Positions 1 to 11,376 are shown, counted from the first letter of the stretch. The stretch is DNA of 64,000 bases from Hymenoscyphus infarciens (GCA_001414345.1 LLCB01000073.1:1-64000); one strand, 5' to 3'. Program-made: numbers and translations. The notes: generated from the letters alone by a model not told the origin.

Positions 1-336
1 TAATATTATAAGAAGTTTTAAAAGTATATTTATAGTTATATACCTTATAAGTAGACTATCTACTAATAAAGTAATAGGTTTAAAAAGTAGATTTAATAAT
101 ATATATATTATTAATAGACTATCTATTAATTTAATAAGAAGTTTTAAAAGTATATTAATAGTTAAAGACCTTATTAGTAACTTATTTACTAATAAAGTAA
201 GAGGTTTTAAAAGTATATATAAATTTAAATATATTTTTTTAATAGACTATTTACTAGTAAAATAAGCAGTTTTTAGAGTATATTTATATTTTTATATCTT
301 ATTAGTAGACTATCTACTAACAAAGTTAGAAGAATA
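1..336. repeat. 63-bp tandem repeat at window edge
   Basis: The word GTTTTAAAAG or a close variant recurs at 15, 78, 141, 204 and 269, so the period is 63 bp three times and then 65. Each unit also carries a TAGACTATCTACTAAT-like stretch. At least five copies are present and the array may continue to the left of the window. The copies have diverged inside an AT-rich, CpA-poor context. No function is inferred. Confidence 0.8.
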
Positions 337-600
337 AATAATAATCTTTAAAATATTACTTAATATTATATTAATATTTATATTTAATAAACTAGTAACT
401 AGAAATAAATAAATAATTTTTACGTTCTTATAAAGTATATAATATTTTAGAAATTAAACTTCTATTATAGTTTTCTAGTATTAGGTTATAATAACTTAGC
501 GTATCTATAAAGATTATATTAGTATCTATATAATAAGATATAATAATAAAATAACTAGCTAAACTAGCTTAGAGGCTCCTTACTATCTACTTAGCCAGGG

Positions 601-620
601 GTCCGAGTTCCGACTCGGAC
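601..620. repeat. Hairpin, 8-bp perfect arms
   Basis: GTCCGAGT at 601-608 and ACTCGGAC at 613-620 are perfect inverted arms around a 4-nt centre. It is the first of three GC-rich hairpins in a short island beside AT-rich DNA. No promoter or gene could be linked to it. Confidence 0.7.
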
Positions 621-666
621 ACGTGATAGCTGTACCGTCATAGTGTAGGTGTCGTACTACCCAAGT

Positions 667-727
667 TAGGGCGAGGTCGTAACGCTATGACCTCGCCCTA
701 GTCCGGGTCGGAGCTCGGTTCAATCGG
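667..727. repeat. GC-rich hairpin unit A
   Basis: TAGGGCGAGGTC (667-678) and GACCTCGCCCTA (689-700) are perfect 12-bp inverted arms around a nearly palindromic 10-nt centre. A tail reading GAGCTCGGTTCAATCGG follows at 711-727. The core and the tail recur in unit B at 787-850, so the two are diverged copies of one element. Confidence 0.75.
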
Positions 728-786
728 CATGCCCGTGGTGTTAAAAGGCGACGTGGTTATACCGACGTTAGACGAGTCATATGGCC

Positions 787-850
787 CTTAGGAGGGCTGG
801 TCATAACGTTATGACCTGGCCCTCCTAAGGCTCGGGCTCGGTTAAATCGG
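787..850. repeat. GC-rich hairpin unit B
   Basis: Outer arms CTTAGGAGGGC (787-797) and GCCCTCCTAAG (819-829) enclose a perfect 18-bp palindrome at 799-816. The tail GGGCTCGGTTAAATCGG at 834-850 matches the tail of unit A. The outer arms differ from those of unit A, but pairing is kept on both sides. Confidence 0.75.
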
Positions 851-860
851 TGGTGACGAA

Positions 861-1582
861 AGTATCTGAAAACCTTCTCACCGACGAAGGCTCACATCCG
901 CAACTTGCTTCGTGACTTCATCTGTACTTCTTTTCTTGTGCACAATGACCGCCGTAGCGGATCTCGTAGTCTTAGAACCATAACAATGCCTTCAGCGAAG
1001 CAATATTGAGATCCTGATCCTAGAACTTGTAGCACCCACCTTTCTCTTTCCCTTGTTGAAAACCATATGAAATAGTGTATACACGACACTTGTCTGGTCT
1101 CCTGAAGCTTCCAAAGCGCTCCGTTGTGCTTCCCTGCCCCTTGTGTCCATCGCATGGTCTGTTTCCGGCTATTCTACCTGCTATTTCCCCTGCTCTCTAT
1201 TTTGTACGATTCGGCGCCGTTCGGTTCTCCGCTGAGAGCAAGAGTATAGAGGTAGGAAGCGTCGCTCGCGAGAGAGGGGAAATAGGACCTCAGGATGAGG
1301 GGAAGAGAGAGGCATCCCGTTCGTGAGCTCCGAAGAAACTCAATCGTAAGGCTCCTGAGGAGTTGCCCTTGGGTGAAGTAGGAAGATCTCGAGACGGCAA
1401 GGGAAGGAAACACCTTGGAAGGCCATCTCTACACGCGCGTGCGGTTGCACAATTTGAAGAGCAAAAAATGGAGTGAATTGCGCAATCCTCGAATTGAAAC
1501 ACGCACCAACAATTAACAGGGGAGGGGCAGTACAAAAGACAGACCAGACCTTCACCAAAAGTGCAAAAGAAAACATGGAAGA
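861..1582. other. Gene-free stretch
   Basis: Base composition is ordinary and the stretch is not RIP-mutated. The reading frames are short, lack recognisable domains and overlap one another on both strands. I see no gene here. Confidence 0.5.
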
Positions 1583-1667
1583 AGCTCCCTAACCGGTTCG
1601 AACGATTGACCTGGCGATATAATTGCATTTACTGCAATCGCCCGCTCTACCGCTGAGCTAAAGGAGC
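1583..1667 (-). tRNA. tRNA-Cys (GCA) with intron
   Basis: Read on the minus strand, the full cloverleaf folds. The acceptor stem GCTCCTT pairs with AGGGAGC and the discriminator base is T, the identity base of tRNA-Cys. The D arm is GCTC..GAGC, the anticodon stem GGCGA/TCGCC, and the T arm AATCG-TTCGAAC-CGGTT. The anticodon loop reads TTGCAGA after removal of a 13-nt intron (1619-1631) lying between positions 37 and 38, the canonical site. The intron contains TGCA, which can pair with the anticodon. Downstream on this strand are T-runs that can serve as the RNA polymerase III terminator. Confidence 0.95.
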
Positions 1668-2282
1668 TGGTTCTTTTTCTTTTTTTTGCGATGCACTATT
1701 TTTGTTTATTACAGGCTACTACTGTGGTCACTGTTTTGTGGGTAAAAATGGGTTCCAAAGTGCAAGTTTACGGGGCGACCTCCGGATGACTCTCGGGCTT
1801 GGCCAGAAGTCTTGGGCTGAGTATAGCCAGGTTGAAAAGCCGACCGTAAAATACATCTACATCGTCGAGAAGCGACGAGCGAAGTACGAAACAGATCAAG
1901 AGATTAACTAATAAATTCCCCGCCAACCAAACCCCGCTTCTTACTCACGCCTGCTATTCGTTTTGTTAAAAAAACGGCCATTTTTCTTTTTGGGAAAATC
2001 ATGTTTAACTGACAATATTATGTCGCTGAACTTTCTCTCCCGCGTTCTGGCCACCAACTTTAGCTTCAGGCCTAGGCTTTATCACGACCGCCTCCGAAGA
2101 CCACAATTCTTTCAGCTTCGTGCTAAGTCCTAGGGTTGTTTGCTTTACGTAAAGCCAGACTTCATTATTATAAACCAGCATAATAACGCCTTTTACTTTA
2201 ATACGCTTTATTATTATACTAAGAATACTAAGGTCTAATAGAAAGCCCTCGCTTACTAGCGTGTTAGAATTTCTCACGCTTA
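1668..2282. other. Gene-free stretch, edge of RIP block
   Basis: No recognisable gene. A 90-residue minus-strand frame (2005-2277) has coding-like composition in its second half but no known domain, and it runs into the AT-rich block. It may be the unmutated end of a degraded element. From about 2,180 onward base composition shifts to AT and CpA/TpG disappear. Confidence 0.4.
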
Positions 2283-3340
2283 TTAACTTCTTCTTTCTCT
2301 TTTAAACTACTATAGAAGATAAAACCTTTATAAAGATACTCGAAGACTACTTATCTTCGAGTAGCTACTTTATATATTATAGATTATTATCTAGAGCTAG
2401 TAAGTAGAGAGTAGAGAATATATTTAGATATAATAAAAGACGCGATAGAACTTTTATATATTATTCTAAACTCTAATATATTAAATCCGAGAACTAGGTC
2501 TAAAATAGTATCTTTCTAAGCTTTATAAAGTATACTTAAAATATACTAAAAAGAGTAGAACTTATATCTATATAATATTACTAACCTCGATAGTATAAAA
2601 TATACTCTAACTTTAATATATATTACTTTATATAAAGTAAATCTAGATATCTCTAGTACTAATAGAACGTTAGCTAACGAAGCTAATACGCTAGTCTCTA
2701 TTAGACTAAGTAAGTAATCGCTTATTAATACCTCTTCTAAAAAGTTTATTTAGAGTCTTATCTTCTATTATAGTTAATCTCTCTACTTAGAAATAAGCTT
2801 TAGTCGCCTCGAATCTTATATTAAGAGACTTAATAGTTAATCTAAGTAATTATATATCTATATATTATATTAGATCTAGTATCGTAGATAGTCTAGATTA
2901 GATTAAGTAATATTATTTAATTTAAATAGAAAGAATATAAATAAGTGCTCTCTCTTTTATCTCTTTTCTATTAAAGTTCTAGATACTAAGATCTCGTTAT
3001 TTCTCTCGTTTTTAAAGTAATATTTCTACTATATATACTCGTACTCTTATAAGTCTATATAACGAATAAAAGCTATAAATATATTTATAATATTTACGAT
3101 TTTCTACGAATAATATACTCTTCGAATTATTTAAGAATAAGAAGAGTTTATAAAGCGAATAGTAGTTATTTATTTATAAATATTCTATCTTCTCTATCTT
3201 TCTAGTATAGTTTCTACTTATCTAAAATATATATGAAAATCTCTTGAAATTATCTACTTTAGTTACTTTCGTTATCTTAATTAGACTATACTAAGGCTTA
3301 AAAAAGTAGATTACTTAAATAAGACTCTTTCTAGTATATT

Positions 3341-3800
3341 AAATAAGTAGAGTAGAGTAGAGTAATAATAACTACTCTACTCTATTTTAAGTAATTTTAA
3401 GTACTACTCTACTCTACTAATTACTACTTAAGTACTACTCGAGTACTATTTAAGTAGTATAGACTAAGTCGGACTAATTAGACTAATACTCTAGAGTAGC
3501 GTTCTAGAGCTATTAAGAGCTTAAGTAAGAACTCTTCTCTCTATTTACTACGTAACTCTCTTAATATTCGTTTTAATAAATTAGTCTTTAATTATATAAT
3601 TATAAATTTAAGAACTTACTATATATAAGTACTAATATTATAATAAACTACTTTACTATATAAATATATATATATATTATTAAGACTACTCGAGTACTAC
3701 TTAAGTAGTTATAAATAACTACTCTACTCTACTTATCTAATCCGCTACTTATACTCTACTCTACTCTACTTTTTACTTTTTAAGTAGTACTTAAGTAGTT
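3341..3800. repeat. Inverted AGTAG-rich repeat, possible MITE
   Basis: AAGTAGAGTAGAGTAGAGTA at the left (about 3345) reappears inverted at the right (about 3755-3775), each followed inward by CTACT/AGTAG-rich sequence. The layout resembles a small inverted-repeat element of about 450 bp. I could not find a target duplication, and the low-complexity arms make the boundaries uncertain. Confidence 0.3.
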
Positions 3801-4842
3801 AAGTAGTTTATTAATATATTAATATATTAGCTATTTCTAAAGATATCTTAACTCTCTAAAAAGATATTAAATATAACTAGAATATTCTCTATAGAAAATA
3901 GAGTATTATATAATATCTCTTTATTATCTCTTCAGTTATTCTTATATCTTATGTGATTTAGTAGAACGCGGTTCTAATCTTATATTTCTAGCTCTAACGC
4001 GATTAAAAATTATCTTATTCTTGAAACTCTACTAAAGTATATAATAATATAGAAATTGAATAATAATTTACTTATAATCTTATATTTAAAAAGCTCTACT
4101 AAAAAGATTATTATTTTAGTATAAATTAGCTTATAATATAAGTATATAAGCTAAGTTTCCTCTATCTACTTCTACTACTTCTACTACCTCTTTTATACTC
4201 TTTTATTCTTCTTTTTAATTAATATACCTCTTCTAGAATAGTATAAGGCTGATACTACTTCTAGTACTAAAAAGTCTACTAAAAGAGCCTTAAAAGCTAC
4301 TAAAAAGAAGGTCTCTTAAGTAAACTCTATAGACGTGTTTCTTAACTAGAAAGAATTCTATAAGATAAAAGTTATTAAAGATAGTAAGAGAGATTAAATA
4401 AAGAGGTAGAAATATATAGAGTAAGTATAAATAGCTTTAATTTAGATTTTAATATCTTAGCACTTCTAAACTAGCTTAGTAGTATCGTAGTTTAAAGCTA
4501 TCTAGATTTTAGTTTAAAACTACTCTAAATAAGAGTAGTTTTAAACTAGACTACTAAACGCGTCTATACGTAGAGTATAAGAATAACTAAAGAGATAGAA
4601 AAAGAGATAGTATATAATACTCTATTTTCTATAATATAAGAGATAAGAAGAAGAGATAATAGTAATCTATTAATAATAATTAAAAGTAAATAAATTTATA
4701 GTTTATAGTAGTTCTATTTATATATATATATAAAAAAGAGAAACTCTATATACTAAGACTTAGAGAACGACTATATAAATAAAACTATTCGTAATATATT
4801 TATTTAAGCTCTTATTATATAAATAATCACTTAATTAGTACG

Positions 4843-5176
4843 TATAATAGTATACTATTCTAGATAGCTAGTAGTCTCTACTATATATAAGGTTTTAGCT
4901 ATAGATTATTATTTTAGCTACTATTATCTTATATTATCTATTTTAAAAAGGTTACGTAGATTTAGGCTTTTATATTAGTCGACGTATAACGTTAGTTAGT
5001 TTTAGACTCTTTTATACTATCTGAACCTCTTATATATAGTAGTCTACTTCTAGAGTAGAAGAGAGATAGTTTTTCCTTTTCTTCTATATTAGTACTTAGT
5101 ATTTATATACGTTATCTTATCTCAAATATACTTCTATATACCTCTTCGCTAGTAGTATATATTTCGTACTATTATA
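4843..5176 (+). mobile_element. Solo LTR A
   Basis: Collinear with the 364-bp LTRs at 38549-38912 and 41215-41578, including the stretch around CCTCTTATATATAG. The ends TATAATAG...CTATTATA match the TGTAACGG...CCGTTACA ends after C-to-T and G-to-A change. A perfect 5-bp target duplication GTACG flanks it (4838-4842 and 5177-5181). No internal retrotransposon region is attached, so it arose by LTR-LTR recombination. It is heavily RIP-mutated. Confidence 0.85.
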
Positions 5177-5867
5177 GTACGTACTTATTTAATATTTTTA
5201 ATAAATAAATAATTATTTATTTATCTATTTATTATATAGACTTATACTCTTAGAGTTTATAGAGAGTTTAGCTAGTAGTACTACTCTTAAGTATAAGACG
5301 ACTTTAGATATTTATACTCTATAAACTACTTTTACTATCTATTCTACTTCTTATAAGTAAGTTAAAGTTTTCTCTTATTTAGAAGCTACTAATTTCTTTT
5401 TAGAACTATAATTACTATACCTTCTATATTATATATTCTAGGCTAAGAGTTAATAATAACTAGTACTCTTCTAGTATCGATAATTTTAGTAACGAATATA
5501 GTAAGTAGCTATATAAAAACTACGACTAGTATTAGTATAATAACGACGACGAGTATATCTACGAAATTTAGTATAGTAATAACAAGATATATAGCTAGTA
5601 TAATACTTATAATAGATCTAGATTAGAGAAGAATAGTTATAAGAATTAATAAATAAAATAGAAAGAGATAGAATATATATATAAAGTTATTTTAAAAGCG
5701 TTAGTAACGTTAGAAATATTATCTAGTAGATACTCTTTTAATTTAAAGCTTATATATTCTATAAAATTATACTTTTTAATTTATTATCTTATCTATTTAG
5801 TAAAATATTAAGAATTAAATATATTTATAATAAATAAAATAATTTATTCTTAATATTCGTAGCTAGT

Positions 5868-6183
5868 TATAATAGTACGAAATATATACTACTAGCGAAG
5901 AGGTATATAGAAGTACGTTTAAGATAGAATAACGTATATAAATACTAGGTACTAATATAGAAGAAAAGGAAAAACTATCTCTCTTCTAACTCTAGGAGTA
6001 AGCTACTATATATAAGAGGTTTAGATAGTATAAAAGAGTTTAAAACCGACTAACGTTATACGTTAGCTAATATAAAAGCCTAAACCTACGTAACCTTTCT
6101 AAAATAGATAATATAAGATAATAACTACTAAAACCTTATATATAGCAGGTACTCCTAGCTATCTAGAATAGTATACTAGTATA
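5868..6183 (-). mobile_element. Solo LTR B, opposite orientation
   Basis: The reverse complement of this segment is collinear with solo LTR A and with the intact LTR pair at 38549-41578. A perfect 5-bp target duplication CTAGT flanks it (5863-5867 and 6184-6188), so it is an independent insertion and not part of one inverted element with solo LTR A. It is heavily RIP-mutated. Confidence 0.85.
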
Positions 6184-7518
6184 CTAGTATATCTAAAGAC
6201 TATAAAAACAAGTATTTTATAAAGCTATTATAAGATAATTATAACTTTGTCGAGAAAGCGAAGAGATATTCGTTATTTATAAATATAAAAGAGTTTAAGT
6301 TATCTCTTTATAGTTTATATAATTACTCTTAAAGAATTCTAGTACTATATCTTATACTTAGAAAATATAATAGAGACTCTTAGTTATTAAAAACCTTTTA
6401 CTTCTACTTTTATAATTAGTTATATTTTATATTATAAGCTTAAAACCTTAATATTATTCTATAAGTATAGGAATTATATATTAATTTAAAAATAAATAAG
6501 ATTTTAAGATAGATATTTTATCGACTTTTACTTTTACTATCGCGTCTTTTTATTATCTTAGTTTCTTAGTTACTCCTTTTAGTATTTATTTTCTAACTCT
6601 ATACTATAGAGATACTTAGACTAATAGAAAGACGGAGTAGAGAAAGAGGTCGGTTTCTACTAGAGCGTCTAAGAAGTTTTAGTAATAGCTTTAGTACTAA
6701 ACGTTTATTTAGTTTTCTATACTTTTTACTACTTATTATAACTAATTTAAGAGCTATTAAAAAAAGAGATTTATATATAAATAGCTCTAGTTCTACTTTA
6801 TACTTCTAGTAAGTAGATAGGTTTCTTACTTTAGAAATAGAAGTATAGAGTAAATATATAGTATAGTTAAAATAGAGTTTATATATATATATTTATAACT
6901 ATTTATAGAATATAAAAAATAAGAATTATATTAGAAAAATTATTTTACTTAGCTAAAATAGCTTCTAAAGAGATTCTAGATATACTTTTTAATAGTTTAT
7001 TAAGCTAGATTTTATAAAAAGAAATTACTAATTATAAAATATAGAAATATAGTAATTTTTTAACTTATGTTTTATACTTTTTAAAGTAATATATAGTTAA
7101 AAGATTATATCTCTTTATAGCGGCAAAGTATTAATAGAAATAGATATATAAGTAAAAAGAGTATTTTTATATAGTTTAGTAAAGTAGCTTTTAACTTAAA
7201 AGAGTAGTTATTAAAATATTAAAAATATTATTAAAACTAAATAAACGTTTATTACAAAAGCTATTATTAAAGACTCTTAGACACTATATAGAAGAACTCT
7301 TGCCTAAATAAGCTTCTTAGCCTAATTTAGTCAGTAGCTAGTAAGTATAACGGTTTTAAAGGTTCTTATCTAGGAAACTGCGATAAAAAATTGAGTCGAC
7401 CACGTGACAGCGATCAATTTTGGACCTCGGCCCGGACGAGGAAGATTCAAGCTGCTCTCGAAGACTCTCTTCTATCATTTTCAATAATTACAATCTCTCA
7501 ACCTCCCATACCGCCATC

Positions 7519-8838
7519 ATGGAATTCATGACCGAACTCCGCTCAACCTTTGACACACACAAACCCTCCCTATTCGAACTTCTCTCCGAATCCCAACTCT
7601 CCTCCCTGCTTCCCCCCTCCCTCCGCTACCTCCTCACAATCGCAACCCACCGACACCCCCGCTACCTCCTTCGAATCCTAAACTCCTTCGACGAACTCTA
7701 CGCCCTCTGCATGCTAATAGTCGAACGCCATTATTTAAAAACCACCGGCGGCGGATTCACAGAGAACTTTTACGGCTTAAAACGCGGACGTGCTCTCGCA
7801 GTGGGTGAAATTCCCCGGGCGCAAATCGGAGCGGCGGGACATGTGAGGGAGGCATTGAAGTTGAGTGATGGGGATGTGTGGAGGAATCTGGCGGTGATGA
7901 TTGGGCTGCCGTATTTGAAGAGGAAGTTGGATGAGAGTTACGATGTCAATGCGCCGAGGGCTTTGCTGGGGGGGAATTATACACGTATGCCGCCGAACCC
8001 TACGATAAAACAGAGGATTCTGCATTATTACCGCTGGTTTTTGAGGAATATATATCCGAGTGTTAATGCGGCGTATTATTTTGCGATATTGGTCTTCAAT
8101 GTTGCGTATTTGTTCGACAACTCGAGGTTTCATTCTCCCTTCCTCTGGCTTATCGGGACGAGGATGCGGAGGTTGGGGGAGGAGGATTATAGGGCTATTG
8201 CTGCGTTGGCGGAGGGGAAATCAAGTTCGGGGAGAGGAGGAAATCTAGGGGTTACTAGTATTTTCCATCCGAGGGTTATGGGGGAGAGGTTGTTGGGGAG
8301 TTTGAAGATCTTGCTTCCAACGAGTATCTTTGCGTTGAAATTTTTGGAGTGGTGGCATGCTAGTGATTTTGCGAGGCAATTGGGGAAGAAGGCTGCGGAG
8401 GGGATTGAGTTGCCACCACCGATTGTATCTGGGTTGTCGACTCTCTCCACCCGATTTGGGCCTGTGAAAAAGGGATCAACGTCAAATTCTGAGCCGCAAA
8501 CACAGAAGGCCATGGAAAATCAGAAGCCCGAGAACAAGGAGGCAAAGAACCCACCCATTGCTGCGGCCTCTTTACTACCTATATTCACAGTCCCCGTCCC
8601 TTCCAACTCGGAATGCTGTCCTATTTGCGAGGAGGAAATTACTACGGCAACTGCTTGTCAGACTGGTTTCGTGTTTTGTTATACTTGCATACATCGATGG
8701 ATGGAGGGGAATCACGAGAAACAGGAGGCTTTTATGGAAGGCAAGGAGGGGAAATGGGAAAATGGAAAGGGGAGATGTGCCGTGACAGGTAGACGAGTGC
8801 TTGGTGGTACTGAGGGACTGAGGAGGATAATGGTATAG
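7519..8838 (+). CDS. pex12: Peroxin-12, peroxisomal RING E3 subunit
   Basis: A single-exon protein of 439 residues. PEX12 is a peroxisomal membrane protein that forms, with PEX2 and PEX10, the RING ubiquitin-ligase complex that ubiquitinates the import receptor PEX5 so it can be recycled. The start is taken at ATG 7519 because fungal PEX12 begins MEFM; the frame stays open 33 codons further upstream, but that part is not conserved-looking. The N-terminal Pex2/Pex12 region (residues about 1-300) includes the signatures PSLFELLSE and SLRYLL, then [10 protein letters not shown] and [10 protein letters not shown]. Hydrophobic segments are consistent with membrane insertion. The C-terminal RING begins at about residue 366 (CPIC, then CYTC) and ends [13 protein letters not shown] near the C terminus. 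As usual for PEX12, the RING has fewer zinc ligands than a classical one. A CACGTG box lies at about 7401-7406, just inside the gene-side edge of the RIP block. Confidence 0.95.
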   Translation: MEFMTELRSTFDTHKPSLFELLSESQLSSLLPPSLRYLLTIATHRHPRYLLRILNSFDELYALCMLIVERHYLKTTGGGFTENFYGLKRGRALAVGEIPRAQIGAAGHVREALKLSDGDVWRNLAVMIGLPYLKRKLDESYDVNAPRALLGGNYTRMPPNPTIKQRILHYYRWFLRNIYPSVNAAYYFAILVFNVAYLFDNSRFHSPFLWLIGTRMRRLGEEDYRAIAALAEGKSSSGRGGNLGVTSIFHPRVMGERLLGSLKILLPTSIFALKFLEWWHASDFARQLGKKAAEGIELPPPIVSGLSTLSTRFGPVKKGSTSNSEPQTQKAMENQKPENKEAKNPPIAAASLLPIFTVPVPSNSECCPICEEEITTATACQTGFVFCYTCIHRWMEGNHEKQEAFMEGKEGKWENGKGRCAVTGRRVLGGTEGLRRIMV

Positions 8839-9135
8839 CTTGGTTTGGTGATTTGGAAATGGGGATTTGGATTTAAGCATGCATGGAATGGAGTTTGTCA
8901 AATATACCCGGGTACACTTGTCACATTTATAGCTCAACAATGGATGGAATGATATGCTGCTATTCCCGGTGCTAATTCTGCTTGGAACTCAAGGAAGTTG
9001 ATTCAATTTCCGTTGCCCGTTCCCCTTTCGTACTTTCCCCTCGCTGAACAACCAACCACGAAGAAGCATAAACAAACTAGAGTCAAAAATAAAACAAAAA
9101 CCTACATCAAACCAACACAACCCACCACCATCAAA
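8839..9135. other. Intergenic, convergent gene ends
   Basis: Lies between the stop of the peroxin-12 gene and the stop of the small secreted protein gene. It is the shared 3' flank of two convergent genes. No further feature is seen. Confidence 0.6.
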
Positions 9136-9462
9136 TCAAACAGTCGTAACACATCCATTACACCCCCTACGATTGCAGTCTTCTACACCTTTAGCCTCCG
9201 TAACTGAATGTCCCTCGGTGATGACTTCAGCGCAAGGGTAGGCTAAGCGTTCTGGGGCGCGGGAGATAAGGGAGGTTGAGATGGGTGAGGAGTCTGCGTG
9301 TTAGTGTGTAGAATCAAAGAGGGTGAGATCAACTTGGAGGGGATCTGGGTACGGGAAAGGGATAGGGGGAGGGAAAAAGGGGAGAAGGGGAAACGGACCT
9401 GGAAGTGGCGCAGTCAACGCTAGAGTGGCGAATGCGAGTGAGAAGATGATGGAGAGCTTCAT
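9136..9462 (-). CDS. Small secreted cysteine-containing protein
   Basis: Two exons on the minus strand, 9399-9462 and 9136-9293, give a 73-residue protein. The intron (9294-9398) starts GTCCGT and ends CACTAACACGCAG, with a CTAAC branch site close to the acceptor. Reading phase matches exactly (CCA G|AC). Exon 1 encodes a clear signal peptide, MKLSIIFSLAFATLALTAP. The mature part has a short ISRAPE stretch, which could end a propeptide, and four cysteines at residues 42, 61, 66 and 69, enough for two disulfides. The last cysteines form CNRRGCNGC. A second acceptor 42 nt further along is also in frame and would remove 14 residues. Size, signal peptide and cysteines fit the broad class of fungal small secreted proteins, including candidate effectors, but no family is recognised. 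TATAAA lies about 140 bp upstream. Confidence 0.7.
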
Positions 9463-9600
9463 CTTTGTGAAGTTGGAGTGGTGAGGTGACCGTTGAGAAA
9501 AGAAGCAGTGTTTTGTGATTCGAGTTGAAGACGTAAGGTTGTAATTGTGTTTCGTAGCTGAATTTGAGCATCAAAACGAAAGGAGACGATGAACTTGATC

Positions 9601-9606
9601 TTTATA
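9601..9606 (-). promoter_or_regulatory. TATA box of small secreted protein gene
   Basis: TATAAA on the minus strand, about 140 bp before the proposed ATG at 9462. This is a normal distance for a fungal TATA element with a short leader. Confidence 0.4.
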
Positions 9607-9839
9607 CACTTTGCTCTCCTTTATTTCTCGAGCACTTTGTTGTATCTTCCATGTTGAAACATGCTCCGCATATTCCGATTCGTTACCACTCAAGAACGAA
9701 CCTGATTCAAGAATGGAAAGCTGACGAGCATACATGGGAAAAGATGTTAGAAAACTTCAACATATCTTACAATGTTATGAGCACCACGTCGCTAACACAA
9801 CGAACAACTCACGTTCTAGCCTTGGTGATAACCAAGAGC

Positions 9840-10660
9840 CAACCTTACAACAAGCATTTCAAGGATAAAAACTTGGCGAATGAGACGAATTAAAGTATGT
9901 GTTCTTGTTGTTCAACATTGTTGACGTTTAATCGAGCCTCTCAAGCTGGTTGTATTCACGTAAACAGCCACACAAGCTTCTAGCCCAGATGCTCACTTTG
10001 TAACCATAAGCAAACAGTAAGCTAACGTTGTAATATGCATTTCAAACTATGACGAATGAGATGAATGGAGGTGAGTGTTCTTGCTGGTCAATTAAAATTC
10101 TACTAAGCGAGTTAGTTATCTGCACGTAAATGACAACCCGAGTTTTTCCACCACGTCGATTGCTTCATAATAACAAGCATTTCAAGGCTGAGAAGCTGGC
10201 GAGTAAACGCGAAGACTAACAGCTGATTATGGGGGTTAATAAAGCACCAACTAAGCGAGTTGGTTGTATATACGTAAACAACAACTCAACCTGAGCTCTA
10301 GCCAGAGCGGTTACTAGGTACGCTAAATCCACCAAAAATTTCGAGGATGGGACTGTGGACAAAAAAACAGGTGGGGTACAGTGCTCTTGTTGTCTTGCAT
10401 GCAAATGCTTGTTTGATTTTGTGTACCTGCAACCGACTCTTGATTGGAGCTTGAGTGAACGACAATTTCAGTTGTCGTACTCGCGGCCTTGACATGCTTG
10501 TTGGTGTTCAGTTATCAAGAAATCGACTTGGCTAGAGCTTGATGATCTACATTCAAGAAACAGAACGTGACAAATGAACACAAGAGTAACATCTAATGCA
10601 GAGGCTTGATTAAGTCCCACCTAAGCGAGTGAGTATGTACGTGAAGCCAAATGAACGGTT
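9840..10660. repeat. Degenerate tandem units
   Basis: Two words recur in order. GCATTTCAA occurs at about 9855, 10036 and 10177. An (A)AGCGAGTTGGTTGT..ACGTAAAC-like word occurs at about 9930, 10104, 10250 and 10618. AACAAGCATTTCAAGG and GTGTTCTTG are also shared between units. This is a diverged tandem array with spacing of roughly 140-370 bp. No protein is supported. The composition is not RIP-like, so the array has escaped RIP or was already too diverged to trigger it. Confidence 0.55.
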
Positions 10661-11376
10661 GAACTGAAAGCCAACTCATAATACCCACTCAAAAAAACAT
10701 CTTCCCCCCCCCCAATTACAAGTTTATAAAATTTACGAATCAACTGGTGTATTTGAAATCACCGCATTCTTATTAGAGTCCTGAGCATTTCCTAAAAAAA
10801 CGTCAAGTACGGAACGGAGAACATGGAATAGGGCTACCGATCATTATTTTTCAATTATAAATTAAGCGCACTTTGTCTTATATACACGCTGCGACTTTTT
10901 TTACCCTACTCCTTGCCTCTCTACTTTGTATTATACTTCTATTTACCTCCTAGGCTTATCTAGTCTTACTCTTACTTTTTTAAATTCGATAATAAAAGAA
11001 GAAGAAGAAGGAAGAAGAAGAGAGAGAAATCGCAATCGTGAAAGTAGGAGATTACGTAGAGTATTTATCCCTTGCTTAATACTAGGTCTTTTCCTAAAAC
11101 AAAGTAGAAGGGGAGGGAAAGTTATATAAAACACTTAAAAAGAGATAGTAATTATAAGACTTTATTACTCCTAAAGCCTTCTTTTCTCTTCTTTTCTAAT
11201 CTCCTTCTACTCCTCCTATTTTCTCTTTCTATAACATTTTCTTTTATCGAAGCTATAGATAAAAAGAGAGACTGGTAGCTAGAAAGTAAGAAAGAGTAGG
11301 TTGCTTCCTAGCTAGAAAATAAGAAAGAAACAGCACGTATATATAAAGTATAGCTAGAAAGCAAGGGGATCTGTCT
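10661..11376. other. Gene-free, moderately AT-rich stretch
   Basis: A poly-C run near 10705, purine-rich (AAG)n-like sequence near 10996-11030 and duplicated CTAGAAAG words near 11275-11360. No gene or complete element is recognised. Confidence 0.5.

Larger units (their letters stand above)
2283..7380. repeat. RIP-mutated AT-rich repeat block
   Basis: About 5 kb of AT-rich sequence in which CpA and TpG are nearly absent while CpG, CpT and CpC survive. That is the pattern left by RIP, which turns CpA into TpA on both strands. Stops occur in every frame. Two solo LTRs (4843-5176 and 5868-6183) and a repeat rich in CTACT/AGTAG words (3341-3800) are identifiable. The remainder is unassignable transposon debris. 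The right edge is sharp, with normal composition resuming at about 7,380. Confidence 0.85.

Noticed and set aside
1075..1628. Several overlapping frames of 78-112 residues on both strands.
   Set aside because: They overlap one another on opposite strands, lack domains and do not extend by splicing. One of them runs into the tRNA gene.
4843..6183. The two inverted LTR-like copies taken as terminal repeats of one 1.3-kb foldback element.
   Set aside because: Each copy has its own perfect 5-bp target duplication (GTACG and CTAGT), so they are two separate solo LTRs.
7777..8940. Several long antisense and alternative frames across PEX12.
   Set aside because: PEX12 is unambiguous, and these are shadows caused by its GC-rich codons.
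9564..9893. 109-residue plus-strand frame.
   Set aside because: It overlaps the promoter of the small secreted protein gene and the tandem units, has no domain, and shows no splice or signal features.
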